This document shows, piece after piece, positions 9,334 to 20,068 of a DNA stretch of 64,000 nt. Origin of the DNA: Closterium sp. NIES-65. Its lineage: Eukaryota; Streptophyta; Zygnematophyceae; Desmidiales; Closteriaceae. Both the position numbers and the translations under genes were made by a program. The notes beneath the pieces were generated by a model. The model was not told the origin of the DNA. It saw only the letters and a list, made by a program, of their open reading frames with translations, and searched no databases. Numbering within the stretch: the first letter of the stretch is position 1; every line of letters begins with the position of its first letter. The DNA lies in contig CANXME010000809.1 of NCBI GenBank assembly GCA_948144175.1, positions 1 through 64,000 of the forward strand, read 5' to 3'.

Positions 9334-11022
9334 TCAAGAGGTGAGCAAGTGAGGTAAGGCAGGCACAAGACCTAGCTGAGTACAGAAGCGCTGATGATCA
9401 CAAGGCGCAAGTGCCTTGGTGAAGATATCAGCAGTGTTGGCCTCAGAGGCCACGTACGGAAGACGTAGCTGACCACACAGTTGTAGCTCACGAGCAAGGA
9501 AGTAGCTAAGAGCAATCTGCTTCGTTCTGTGCTCCAGTCTCTGCTCTCGACACAAGGCTAGCATGGCCTTGTTGTCTACGTACAGCACTAGAGGAGAACG
9601 AGGCGGCTCTCCAAGGTCAGTCAGCAGGTAGGTGAGCCAGCGAAGCTCCTGTGCAGGCATGGCCCCGGCGTAGATCTCAGCCTCACAACGAGAGCCAAGA
9701 ACACAAGACGAGCGGGTAGACCGCCATGAAACAGAGCCGGAACCAAGGCTAAAGGTGTAATCCTGTGACGACCGCTGCGTAGCCTGGTCGTCTGCCCAAG
9801 AAGCGTCCGCGTGCCCAGTGAGGACCACTGGACTCTGCCCTCCAAGCACTAGCCCCATGCCCGACGTACGGGACACGTAGCGCAACACCCTCTTCGCTGC
9901 AGCCATGTGCTCTGGTGTGTGTCTCCTAGGAGCAACATAGCGTGCAAGAATGCTAAGAGGGTATGCAAGGTCAGGTCGTGTGCAGGTCATCAGGTACATG
10001 AGGCAACCAACAAGCTATGGGTACGGGCCACTCGACTCTACGAACTCATCCGAAGGCAGAGCTGAGAGCGAGTGGCGAGTAGGCAGAGGAGTGGCCTGAG
10101 GCGAGGAGTACGTGAAGCCGAAGCGCTGAAGGACCTGCTGCACCATGTGTGACTAAGTGAGGGTAATGGTGCGCTGTGCTTTGTCCCGGGTGATCTGCAA
10201 GCCAAGGTAGCTGCGCAGTTCACCCAGGTCTGTGCACGTGTGTCTCTTCTGCAGCTCGGACTTCATGTGGGCGAGTCCAGCAGTGTCAGCTGTGGCAAAG
10301 ACCAAGTCGTCGACATACGTGAGGATGTAGAACGGCGGCAAAGAAGTGTCGGTGCGCAGAAACAGCGACGGGCCGGCAGTAGAGGGAGCAAACCCAAGAG
10401 CCGCAAGCGTAGTCCTCAGTGTGTCGTGCCACTCACGCGGTGCCTGGCGGAGACCGTAGACTGGCCGCCGGAGGCTCGACTGGGTGCCAAGAGGAAAAGT
10501 CCCAGTGAAGCCAGGTGGGCGGCGTAGCCAGATCTCCTCGTGTAGGCTACCCTGCAAGAAAGTAGTGCTGAAGTCAAGAGAGTGAAGCTCGTAGTCGCGC
10601 TGAGTGGCTATGTGCAGTAGCAACTGAAGAGTGGTCATCTTCGGGGTGGGAGAGAAGGTCTGAAAGTAGTCAACTCCCTGCTGCTGACTGAAGCCACGAG
10701 CCACGTACCGCGCCTCGAAGACAGGCGGAGAACCCGGCGGCCGCTTCACCCCGAAAATCCACATGCCATTGACGATGTTCGCCCCAGGAGGGGGAACCGC
10801 GTCAACGTATGTGCCTGTGGACTTCCTGGAAGCCATCTCTGCGTCCATAGCTGCCTGCCACTTAGAGGAGTAGGGACCCTCTATTGCCTCCGCGTAATAG
10901 CGCGGAGTTGAGATGTAAAGTGCATCCGGGTCTCCCTCAGAGGTAAGCAGTACGGACACGAGATGAGGTGAAGCAGCAGCCAAACACTGGAACTCCTCCT
11001 GCCTCTCCTCAAGGACGTCCAT
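9334..11022 (-). pseudogene. reverse transcriptase and RNase H regions of copia D
   Basis: Reverse transcriptase spans about 11022-10153 and includes the active-site motif YVDDLVFA (about 10305). RNase H spans about 9999-9334 with DASWADDQ, CEAEIYAGA and YVDNKAMLAL. Between integrase and this part (13640-12650 and 11150-11030) lies the repeat-rich linker, split by element E. Interrupted. Confidence 0.82.
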
Positions 11023-11152
11023 GCGAAGGGTACACTCACCCCCGACAGACGGAGGACAGACAGACGTAGACTCAGCAACAAGACTAGCAGTGGAGTCTAG
11101 ACGACAGCGAGCAGCAAAGTCGACGAGCTCAGGAACTAGGGCACACGCAGCA

Positions 11153-11283
11153 TGTCAGAATATTATTCTTATGTTCTAGCCTGTAGTGGGGTGCTCTATA
11201 GCGAGTACAACCCTTCTAGGGTTGGCTATTTGTATCCCCATTTCTGCTAGTTCATTTCTCTTTCTTTCTTCTAACTTTTGTCA
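11153..11283 (+). repeat. 5' LTR of element E
   Basis: 131 bp, TGTCAGAATA...CTTTTGTCA, followed by the primer site. Confidence 0.9.
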
Positions 11284-11409
11284 TGGAATCAGAGCAGGTC
11301 GATCCCCTTGGATCGATCCTGTGGGTGGGTTACCACCTCGCTTTCGCTGCTACTTTTTCCTCCCGCCGTGCGCCCCGAGGTGCGCGGCGATTCTTTGCCC
11401 GCTGTGCGC

Positions 11410-11800
11410 CCCGAGGCGCGCGGCGGGCTTCTGCCCTACGTCGCGGCCCCGCCCTGCGTCGCGGCCCAGCCCCTCGAAGCAGCCCCGACTGTCGCGGCCC
11501 CGCCCCTCGACGCGGCCCCGCCCTACGTCGCGGCCCCGCCCTGCGTCGCGGCCCCGCCCCTCGAAGCGGCCCCGCCCTATGTCACGGCCCCGCCCCGACC
11601 GTCGCGGCCCCGCCCCTCGACGCGGCCCCGCCCTACGTCGCGGCCCCGCCCTGCGTCGCGGCCCCGCCCCTCGAAGCGGCCCCGCCCTACGTCGCGGCCC
11701 CGCCCCTCGTCGCGGCCCCGCCCCGACCGTCGCGGTCCCGCCCCTTGTCGCGGCTCCGCCCTCCAACCAGGCCCGTGGTGGGTCCCTTTCACCACCCGCC

Positions 11801-11844
<44 letters not shown>
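11410..11844 (+). repeat. GC tandem repeats and 43-C homopolymer in element E
   Basis: About 11440-11760 is an 18-20 bp GC array (TCGCGGCCCCGCCC core). 11802-11844 is an uninterrupted run of 43 C. The long frames over this stretch are by-products of the repeats. Confidence 0.8.
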
Positions 11845-12518
11845 TTCCCCCTGCCATTTCCCGTCGTCCGTCGAGGCGACCTGAGGGGCGAGCTGTGGGG
11901 TGGCGGGTATGGGGGTGGCCGGTGTGCCTTCCTCCCTTGCTCCTCCTCCTCCTTCGTCTCCCACTGCTGCAGCTGTCGCTGAGGGGGGTGGTTGTGTGGG
12001 AGACTGGGGTTTAGGGTTTAAAGGGGGGTGCGTGGGAGTAGAGCTAGCGGTGTAGCAGTGGGTGTGTATCAGGGGGGTGGGACTGTTTGCGGAAGGTTGA
12101 GCGGAGGCTGCCGGCTTGTCGTCCGCAGCACCTGTAGTCCGGGGCGCTGTCCCGGTAGCTCAGTCGTAGCCAGCTGTGCCAGCCGCCCGTGGGTCCGTTG
12201 CCCGTCCGCCGCTATTTGAGCCGCGGGGCCTGTTACTCCTGTAGTCCGGGCGCTGTCCGGTAGCCGCTGTGCCAGTCTGCCTCCTGTTGCCCGTGTGTCT
12301 GCAGCTTCAGCCGTCGCCTCCTGTCTCCTCTCCCCTCACTCTCCCTCCTCCTCCTCACTTGCCCGTTGTGACTACCACTAGCTTTGCTTATAATTGTGAA
12401 CTCTAAACTATTTCTTCTTGAACTTGTGCTTAGAATGTGTGGTGACATTGTGATCCACCCTGAGCTTGTTTTGCTTTGCCTGCTCTGCTGATTACACCCC
12501 ACTTTGGCTATGGGGGTG

Positions 12519-12649
12519 TGTCAGAATATTATTCTTATATTCTAGCCTGTAGTGGGGTGCTCTATAGCGAGTACAACCCTTCTAGGGTTTGCTATTTGTA
12601 TCCCCATTTCTGCTAGTTCATTCCTCTTTCTTTCTTCTAACTTTTGTCA
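12519..12649 (+). repeat. 3' LTR of element E
   Basis: 131 bp, TGTCAGAATA...CTTTTGTCA, 3 differences from the 5' copy. Confidence 0.9.
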
Positions 12650-13649
12650 CAGCAGTGGACTCAAAGGAAGGGTCAGTGACGACAGTAGCAAGGAGACGCT
12701 TGTCAGTAGGACTGGCTGCACGAAGAGAGTCCGACTCCGGGTCGGCAAGAGCAAGAAGAGAGGACTCAGGAGGAGAAGGCAAAGGGGCACGCAGAGCAGC
12801 AGTGGACGGACGCAGCGACACCCGGTGTGTGCCAGGGACAGGAGGAGAACGCTGACGCGAACTGCGACCACTAGTGCGAGCAGCACGGACAGGCGACGCA
12901 GGGCGAGACGCAGGCTCACGATGCTCAGCAAGACCTCTAGTAGGACCAGAATAGGGAGAAGGAGCAGGCAATGGGGACAGGCTGTGGACACTCTAAGGGA
13001 GGAGGAGGACCAATAGAAGGCGGGAGACCAAGAACATGCTGAATTAGCGGAACGAAGTACGGCCGAGGCCGCGCGGCAACTCGAGACACAGCATGCATAG
13101 CACCAGCACCACCAGCGGCACCAGTAGCACCCCTAGTAGGACCGCCTCCAGGACCGACACCAGTAGCCTTAGCGCCAAAACCCTCAGCAGATCCAGCTCT
13201 AGACGTAATTGCAAGCCCAGCATGTCCAGTACTTGCAGTACGAGCACCTCCGAGACCTGCGGCACCAGCACCCTCAGCAGTCGAAGAAACTCCAGCTCTA
13301 GCAGCACTCCTTCAGCGCTGGGTAAACCACTCTCGTAGCTCCTGTGGAAAGAGTGGCTCCCGCCAAGACGAAGCACCCGGAGAACCTCCACGCCCAGCAC
13401 CGCCCGACGCCACACGAGCAGGCCCAGCTCCCGAAGGCTCCTCACCCCCAGGCGCAGCACCCCCAGGCTCAGCACCCCCCGTCTCAGCACCCTTAGGCTC
13501 AGCACCCCCAGTCGCAGCACCTTTAGGCTCAGCACCCCCAGGCGTAGCACTTACACGCTCAGCACCCCTAGAGTCAGCACCCCCAGGCTCAGCACCCCCA
13601 GCAGCACCAGAGTCACCAGTAACCTCGACAGGCTCGACTGCGTCTACCT

Positions 13650-15150
13650 GGGACACATCTGAAGGGGCAGGACTTTGAGGGGAGAGGGGGTCTACCGGGG
13701 GGGGACCTGGCACAAGGAAGAGCGGTGACGGGGGGAGGGACAGAATGCGGTAGGGTAAGAGGCGGTGGTAGGGGACCGACTCGTCAAACGTGACGTCCTG
13801 GGAGGACAGAACACGGCGAGAGGTGAGGTGGTAAAACTGCCACCCTGGCGCGTCAGGAGGGAAGCCAAGGAAGGCGCAAGGAGCAGCACGAGGGGACAGC
13901 TTGTCCGTTGACAAGTCGTGGACAAACGCCCGAGATCCCCAGACACGGAAGGCAAACGCATCGCCAACCTTCCCCGTCCACAGCAAAGCTGGGGAGGTCT
14001 CCGGCATGGAGACCCTGAGGTGAAGGTTGATCTGATGCGCCGCGTACCAAACCGCAAACGGCCACAGAAAATGGGGGGCAGTCGTATGCATCATGGACAT
14101 ACGGGCAACGTCCATGACCATGCCAATGCGGCGCTCAGCAATCCCATTTTGCTGTGGAGAGTTTGGAAGCGTAAAGGTCTGGTGGATGCCTCGTGCACGA
14201 CAGTAGGCTCGCAGAAGGCCAGAGGAGAACTCTCTGCCTTTATCAAAGTGTAGATGCAGAATAGGAAAGTCCGAGCCGAAGCTCTACCTGAGCTGGAGAT
14301 GAGCTGCCCGGATCCAGTCGATCAACACCTCAGTGACATCACCCTTGCTGCGCAAGGGGAAGATTGCGGTGTAACGCGAGCAGTCGTCAACCACCAGTAG
14401 GAAGTAGCGCTCATGACCCTGTCCACGGACGCGGGCCGGGCCCCACACGTCCATGTGAAGCGTCTGCAGCGGGGCCTTTGTCGGAGGAAAACTGGGAGGA
14501 GTGAGGGGCAGCCCGCTGCCGCCCCTCGACATAGGGGACGCAGGTAGGGCCAGGCCCCGGAGGAAGGGGAGGGAGGGACCGGGGAAGACCAGAGACAAGG
14601 ACACGGGAGGCCATGCCTCGGAGACGAAGCAGGGAGGGGTGACCAAGGCGGGGGTGCCACAGGAGAGTCTCGTGAGACAGGAGGTGACACGAGCAGGGGG
14701 CAGACTCAGGACCAGACCTGGCCGCTGCAGCAAACACCTAACTCGACGCAGCTACCTGACCAGACGCAGTGACAGGAGGAGACTCAGTGGTCAGTGTGTA
14801 CAGGCTCGACCCCGGCCAACGTGTAAACGTGGTCAGGTGTCGGCCTGTCCGAGCGTCCGTGTAGTGGGTCACCCGCTGACTCGCAAGAGTGAACTGGTGA
14901 ACCCCCGCATCCTGTAGGTCAGCACCACTCACCAAGTTCGTAGAGAACGAGGGGAGGTAAAGACCAGGCAGGGTGCTAGAGGGGGCCGCCCGCACACGGG
15001 AGGACAGTGTGAGAAGTCAGCAAGGAGAGGACCCCCAGAGGGGTCTGCCAGATAGACAGCAACTGGCCGACCAAGCGGCGTGAGTGTGGTGCGGTCTCGA
15101 AAGAAGGAGCGAGAAGCCCCTGAGTCAAGGGTGAAGGTGAGGGAGGCCGA
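13650..15150 (-). pseudogene. protease and integrase regions of copia D
   Basis: In order on the minus strand: protease motif TLDSGASRSFF (about 15130), pre-integrase zinc region with H-x3-H and C-x2-C, integrase core from LHMDVWGPARV (about 14450) through NGIAERRIG-like sequence (about 14130) to FLGFPPDAPGWQFYH (about 13850). Interrupted several times. Confidence 0.75.
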
Positions 15151-16669
15151 AGCCGACGCGGTACCTGAGAGCGCAGACTCACCAGCACCTGAGGAAGCAG
15201 ACGCACTGGCACCAAGAGCAGCAGCCTCACCAGTACCTAGAGCAGCAGTCTCAATGCCCGGGTCGGGCGGAAAACACCGGTAACAGTCACCCTCATCACT
15301 AATAGTTTCAACATACATGGGAGCAAGAATAGCATGAAAGTCACGGTCAAAGACAGCTACTCCCGCCCTAGACAGCTCACCCCAGCGGGGGATCTCAATG
15401 GCCTCCGGGAACTGGTGACGCCAAGCGTCCGTCAGGCGGCCAAAGCAGCACTGGGTGGAGTGCGCACCCCCACACTGCTCACCCGTGCGGTCGCCGGTGC
15501 GGAGGACGTAGTTGCACGGATCAGTACCCCCACCCCGCTGACGTGCAGCGTACCACTCACGGAGCTGCTGAGGGGGGGGGGATGTCACGAGTGCGCTGCT
15601 GCTGCTGCTGCTGCTGGCGCGGACCACCACCGGAGCCGACCCTCTGCGCAGCGCCACCCCGACCAGCTCCACCTCCTCCGCCACCGCCTCCTCCATCGCC
15701 GCCACCTCCGCCACCTCCGCTTCCACCGCCACCGCCGGCGCCGCCTCCGCCTCCACTGCCACCATCGACACCTCCACCCCCGCCACCACTCCCACCGCCA
15801 CCCCCACTCCCTCCGCCGCCTCCACCGCCGCCTCCACCACCCCCGCTAGCTCCTCCAGCGCCCCTGCCCCCCTTGCCCTTGTTAGGGCGGCGTCTCCCGC
15901 TGGGGGTAGACGCCGCACCGACCGACTCAAGACCAACGAGGTCGGCCGCAGCAGCAGAGGCGACAGAGGACAAAAGGGGGGAAGGGGAACACCCCTCAAA
16001 GATGGGGGTGCGAGGGTCACCACGAGAGGCTCCTACAGCGACTATGCTCTTCTCTGCTGCTAGGAGGACCTTCTCGAGGAGGTCAACGGTGAGAGTGGTG
16101 GGGCAAACTGAGAGGAAGTGGTCCCTGACTACGCGGAGAGAGTCAAGGAGCCGGGTGACTATGTAGTAGAGGGTGATGTAAAGGGGGGGGGGGGGGGGGG
16201 GGGGGGGGTTCATGGCGCAGAACTCAGCAGGAAGCGCATCGCGGTAGTGAGTGTCACTAGTGCGGAGGTGCGTAATGAGGTCAGCGATTGTGGGAAAGGC
16301 AGCAAGGTCAGGGAAGAGGTACGGTAGCATGAGGCGGCTCAGTGCAGCAGTGGCAGGGGAGGAGTAGCGTGCAACTACAGCGTCATACAAGGTCTGAGCA
16401 CTCTTGTACTGACTAAAGTGCGCACGCTCAGAGGTAGGCAGGTGGCGACGCACGGAAAGACGTGCAGCAGCATCGCGTGTGGCCCATTGCGAGTGAACTG
16501 TGGCGTCAGCATCAGCAGCAGGGGCAGGAGAGGCACCAGAGGTGAGGTGAAAGAGGGAGAGGCCGTCCGCCCTATCGCACTGTAAGAAAAGCTGCAGGTC
16601 ATCTACCCAGACGTCAAAGTCAATGGCTCGACCCTCAGCGTCAAAAGCGAGGACACTAGGGGTAGCCAT
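15080..16669 (-). pseudogene. gag region of copia D
   Basis: From ATG at 16669: MATPSVLAFDAEG, UBN2/DUF4219-like capsid region, a poly-Gly/Ser linker (about 15860-15650) and, beyond it, an atypical zinc knuckle and the DFHAILA region. It structures the virus-like particle and binds RNA in the live family. Interrupted. Confidence 0.8.
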
Positions 16670-17749
16670 GACAGCAGTAGACTAGTAGGGCGAACAGTGG
16701 TGTAAGGGCAGTGTTGTGGTAGAGGCGCTGCTCTTACCGGACAGGGCGGCTCGGGCGGCTAGGCGGCTCGGCGGCCCGGTAGGAACTGCAGCTTGGCGGC
16801 TTGGGCGGCTTGGGCGGCTCGGCGGCAACTGCGGCTCGGCGACTCGGCAGCTCAGGCGGCTCGGGCGGCTTGGCAGTACGGCGGCTCAGCGGCAACTGCT
16901 GCTCAGCTTGCGGCACCCCGGCGGCTCGGGTGGCTTGGGCGGCTCAGGTGGTGAGGTGGCTCGGGCGGCTCGGGTGGCGCTGGCGGCTTGGTGGTGATGG
17001 CGGGGCCGCGTGAAGGCGGGGCTGGGGCCGGGAAGGGCGGGCGACGGGGCCAGCAGTGGCTGGGCCGGGGCCGGGAAGGGCAACGCCGGGGCCAAGAAGG
17101 GCGGCTTGGGGCCGCACGGGTAGGCGACGGAGCCAGTAGAGGCTGGGCCGGGGCCAGGAAGGGCGGCTCAGGGCCGCAGAGGTAGGCGACGGGGCCAGCA
17201 GAGGCGGGGCCGGGTCGGGAAGGGCGGCGTCGGGGCCGGAAAAGGGCGGCGCCGGGGCCGTGGGGTAGGCGACGGGGCCAGCAGAGGCTGGGCCGGGTCG
17301 GGAAGGGCGGCGTCGAGGTCGGGAAAGGGCGGCGCCGGGGCCGCAGGGCGGCGGATCGGGGCCGGGAAGGGCGGCGCCGGGGCCGGGAAGGGCGGCGCCA
17401 GGGCCGTGGGGCTAGGTGACGGGGCCAGCAGAGGCGGGGCCGGGTCGGGAAGGGCGGCGTCGGGGCCGGGAAGGGCAGCGCCGGGGCCGCAGGAGTAGGC
17501 GATGGGGCCGCTAGGGCGGCGGATCGGGGCCGCGAGGGCGGCGCGATGCAACCGCTAGGGCGGCGTGACGGGATGGGGCCGCAAGGGCGACGCGACGGGG
17601 CCGCTAGCGCGACTCGACAGGGCCGCTAAGGCGGCGCGACAGGGTCGAGAGAGGGGAGCGTGACTCGGGCAGGGGCTGAGCGCACTCTGGGCAGGAAAAA
17701 AAACAAATCGAATCGGTGGGCCCTAGGAACAGTTCCCACGAGAGAACCT
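16670..17749 (-). repeat. GC-rich repeat leader of copia D
   Basis: Two kinds of repeat. About 16740-16990 is built on GGCGGCTCGG-type units of 9-18 bp. About 17000-17650 is built on units near 20-50 bp containing GGGCCGGGAAGGGCGGCG. Non-coding. Confidence 0.75.
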
Positions 17750-17761
17750 GCTCTAATACCA

Positions 17762-17891
17762 TGAGAAAACTAGAACGAGGAATGAAAATGACTAGGTGAA
17801 AGTTGGGTACAAATACAAACCCCTAGAAAGCTGTACCCCATATGTGCTACCCCACTATAGCCTACAATAGCTATATCATATAAATCTGACA
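17762..17891 (-). repeat. 5' LTR of copia D
   Basis: 130 bp, minus strand, TGTCAGATTT...AGTTTTCTCA; followed by TGGTATTAGAGC, the tRNA-Met primer site. Confidence 0.88.
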
Positions 17892-17897
17892 TTATTA

Positions 17898-18203
17898 TGC
17901 TATTTCTAGCATAGGATAATTATATGCATGCATGAATTGCTTGATTTCCTAGGCTAGGTGCTTTCCTATATTTTATTATAGTTATAGCACTGAGCTAGGT
18001 TGCGTGCACCGAATTCTGGGCATTTCGGTTGCCACCGAATTCAGGAAGGATCTGTTCGGGACGCTTCGCGACCCGCGGAACCTTCGCGTAACACCTGGCT
18101 ACTAGGCCTTCTATCGAGCCTATATATAGCCTCGTGTTGTACCCAGGTGATCATTCAATTCAATTACAATTCTCTTTTCTGAGCTCGATCATAGATCCTC
18201 ACA
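17898..18203 (+). repeat. 5' LTR of gypsy-1
   Basis: About 306 bp, TGCTATTTCTAG...ATCCTCACA. Contains a TATA box at 18121-18128. Homologous to 34420-34740. Confidence 0.7.
18121..18128 (+). promoter_or_regulatory. TATA box in gypsy-1 LTR
   Basis: TATATATA preceded by GAGCC and followed by GCCTCGTG, 75 bp before the LTR end; conserved at 34658-34666. Presumed core promoter of the element. Confidence 0.6.
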
Positions 18204-18360
18204 CTTGGTAATCGAGCCCGTTTACACGAGAAGTTTTTTCGACTGCTCAAACCAGTCTTAAAAAACCGCGGGGGTGACGCAGTTAAACATCGATTTCGGG
18301 TATGTAAAACCGGTTCCGTGTTTTTTTGCTCCCCCTCGATTCGGTTTTTCGGACGCGCTA

Positions 18361-18888
18361 ATGTCACGCATGGAGGGCCAAGGCGGCAACTACGCGACCA
18401 CGAGCGACATCGCGAGCCTTAGCACCGACATGGAGCAGACGCACGCGACGCTTTGTCGACTCAAGGCCCTTCTGACACACCAACGAGGGATCGCCACCGC
18501 AGCAGCAGCGAATGCAGCACGGACAACACCCGCAGCAGTGGAGACACCGACATATCACGGACCGATGGCACCACTATCGCCGAACCTCAAAGCAGCACGA
18601 CCGAGGCTCCCTGAGGCGTTCGATCCAAGCGCGAAGGGATCCGACGTCCGGCGATTCGTGGCAACCTTCGAAATTTACTTCGAGGCCATTGGCTGTTCGA
18701 CCCCGCAACACGACGCATCACGGATTCGGCTCGCAACGACACTGTTACATGGACCAGCACTTGAATGGATTTACTACATCGACGTAGCCCGCGGGGAGAA
18801 AACGTGGCAGCAGTTTCGGGCAGATTTAATCAAACGTTTCGAACCGATTAATACTGCTGCTGCTGCTGAGGCAGAGCGATTCTCGTAG
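18361..18888 (+). pseudogene. gag part of gypsy-1
   Basis: Encodes MSRMEGQGGNYATTSD, a coiled-coil-like stretch (SLSTDMEQTHATLCRLKALL), then RPRLPEAFDPSAKGSDVRRF and the Retrotrans_gag block ALEWIY...KTWQQFRADLIKRF. Typical Ty3/gypsy capsid region; incomplete. Confidence 0.75.
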
Positions 18889-19450
18889 GTGAAGCCTACT
18901 CCGCGGACGAGGCAGCTAGGCTTATTTGCGTCTAGTATCTTTGGGGCGCGTGTGATATTTTTTGAAGTTCGGAAAAAAGGTCGAACTTTGAGTGGTTACC
19001 AGCTTGTCAATGTCGTCAAGAAGCTTTGGCGAAGGCATGAGAATTTTGGGGGCACACAAGTGCGAATGTCAAATGTGAACTCACCTTGAATCACACGGAT
19101 GAACGTGAGGGTGCACGTGAGGCGAGTGTGTGTTGTTTTCAGAACTTGCGAAATCCATGCAAAAAGCATTATTGCTTTGCGAAGGTCGCGGAGATTCCTT
19201 GCGCATTACTTTGATGTGTCGCGCTGTAGCAGGTAACCTACGCTCCCTACGGGCGGCTGGACGCCTTCTCTAAAAGGTCGAATCTCTGTGTTCGACCTTG
19301 GGTGTGTGATTGTGGAGAGAATTGCCGCGGCGAGGGCTTTTCCCTCGTGAATTTTTTTCATCGCGCTCAAATTTTTACACAACCCGAAAGACACACCATC
19401 CACCTTCTATCGCGAGCGGTATGCGCTCCCCAGATTTAACTTCATTTAAC
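18855..19450 (+). other. unassigned spacer between the duplicated blocks
   Basis: About 600 bp with no match elsewhere in the window that I can see and no convincing gene: short frames of at most 66 codons, scattered stops, a GCTGCTGCTGCTG run at its start, and an inverted pair around AAAGGTCGAA / TTCGACCTT (about 19276-19299). It marks the change from gypsy-1 to the start of MULE copy 2. Confidence 0.5.
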
Positions 19451-19931
19451 CATTATGAGGGTTTTTTTTTTGTGGGTTCCAAATTGTAGGTGGGCAGTTC
19501 CCTAGTTGACATCGAACTTCCGTGCCACGCAGTATCATCCTATTGGGCATTTCTCTCCTGATAGTGTGGAAGTCGGTTCGGTGAACGTGTGGCGCGTCTT
19601 GGCTCGGCAATCCATTTCGGTTCACAACAGTGGGGGAATGGAGGCTTGTGGGGTTGAACGTGGCGACCCAACGCTGGCCAGTGTTATTTAACCATTCTTT
19701 CCGGCGTGCCAGGCGTATCTACAGAGACGTTACCGTGAACCTGCGCTACACAACTTCATCTGTCGGGCGACTCGGTTGAATTCTGTCGTTCTGAACTAGC
19801 TTCCACGTGCGAGGACTTACGACAAACACGTCATGCAAGAATGCATGTGAATCGTTGTGTTGGCGGCGGCTTCGCGAGTTTCTGAACGGTCCGTTCATAT
19901 TTCCAATTATCGCGCCACTTTTACATATACA
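19451..19931 (+). other. 5' flank of MULE copy 2, first part
   Basis: Matches 2965-3440. Non-coding. Ends in the ATACA target site of copia C (19927-19931). Confidence 0.7.
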
Positions 19932-20056
19932 TGTCAGGCATATATGCTATAGGTTGTGTAGGCTGTAGTGGGGCAGTTCATATGGGGTACAACACTTTAG
20001 GGTTTCCTACTTGTACTCCCCTTCCTGCTGAATGCATCCATTCTCGTTTCTCGTCA
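19932..20056 (+). repeat. 5' LTR of copia C
   Basis: 125 bp, TGTCAGGCAT...TTTCTCGTCA; TGGTATCGAGCA follows. Confidence 0.9.
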
Positions 20057-20068
20057 TGGTATCGAGCA

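Larger units (their letters stand above)
11153..12649 (+). mobile_element. short non-autonomous LTR element E, nested in copia D
   Basis: 1497 bp. LTRs of 131 bp (11153-11283, 12519-12649) differ at 3 positions by my count. Primer site TGGAATCAGAGC at 11284, polypurine tract ATGGGGGTG before the 3' LTR. Target duplication CAGCA at 11148-11152 and 12650-12654; element K at about 61365 shows the uninterrupted host sequence. The interior has GC-rich repeats, a 43-C run and a tail (about 12090-12518) shared with elements F and G, but no gag or pol. It depended on another element's proteins. Confidence 0.9.
9127..17891 (-). mobile_element. Ty1/copia element D, near full length, with nested element E
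   Basis: Minus-strand copia. Order on its own strand: 5' LTR (17762-17891), tRNA-Met primer site (about 17750-17761), GC-rich leader, gag (start 16669), protease, integrase, repeat-rich linker, reverse transcriptase, RNase H, 3' non-coding end and a partial 3' LTR at 9127. Without E it is about 7.3 kb. Inserted at the MULE/gypsy junction; flanking bases TTATG (left) and TTATT (right) agree in 4 of 5 positions. Same LTR subfamily as J and K. Fossil: broken, with roughly eight interruptions. Confidence 0.88.
17892..18854 (+). mobile_element. Ty3/gypsy element 1: 5' LTR and gag part only
   Basis: Closely matches 34415-35392 of gypsy-2, including the junction with the MULE flank, which marks it as part of the segmental duplication. 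Contains the LTR (17898-18203), a tRNA-Met-like primer site (TGGTAATCGAGCC at 18206) and gag (from 18361). The match stops at 18854. Fossil, incomplete. Confidence 0.8.

Noticed and set aside
11186-12014. Pro/Arg-rich proteins of more than 230 residues in element E
   Set aside because: Three overlapping frames over the same GC repeats and C run; no domain, no constraint on one frame.
18274-18888. Host gene starting upstream of the gag ATG
   Set aside because: The start lies in the gypsy leader; the product from 18361 matches Ty3/gypsy Gag and is repeated at 34899.
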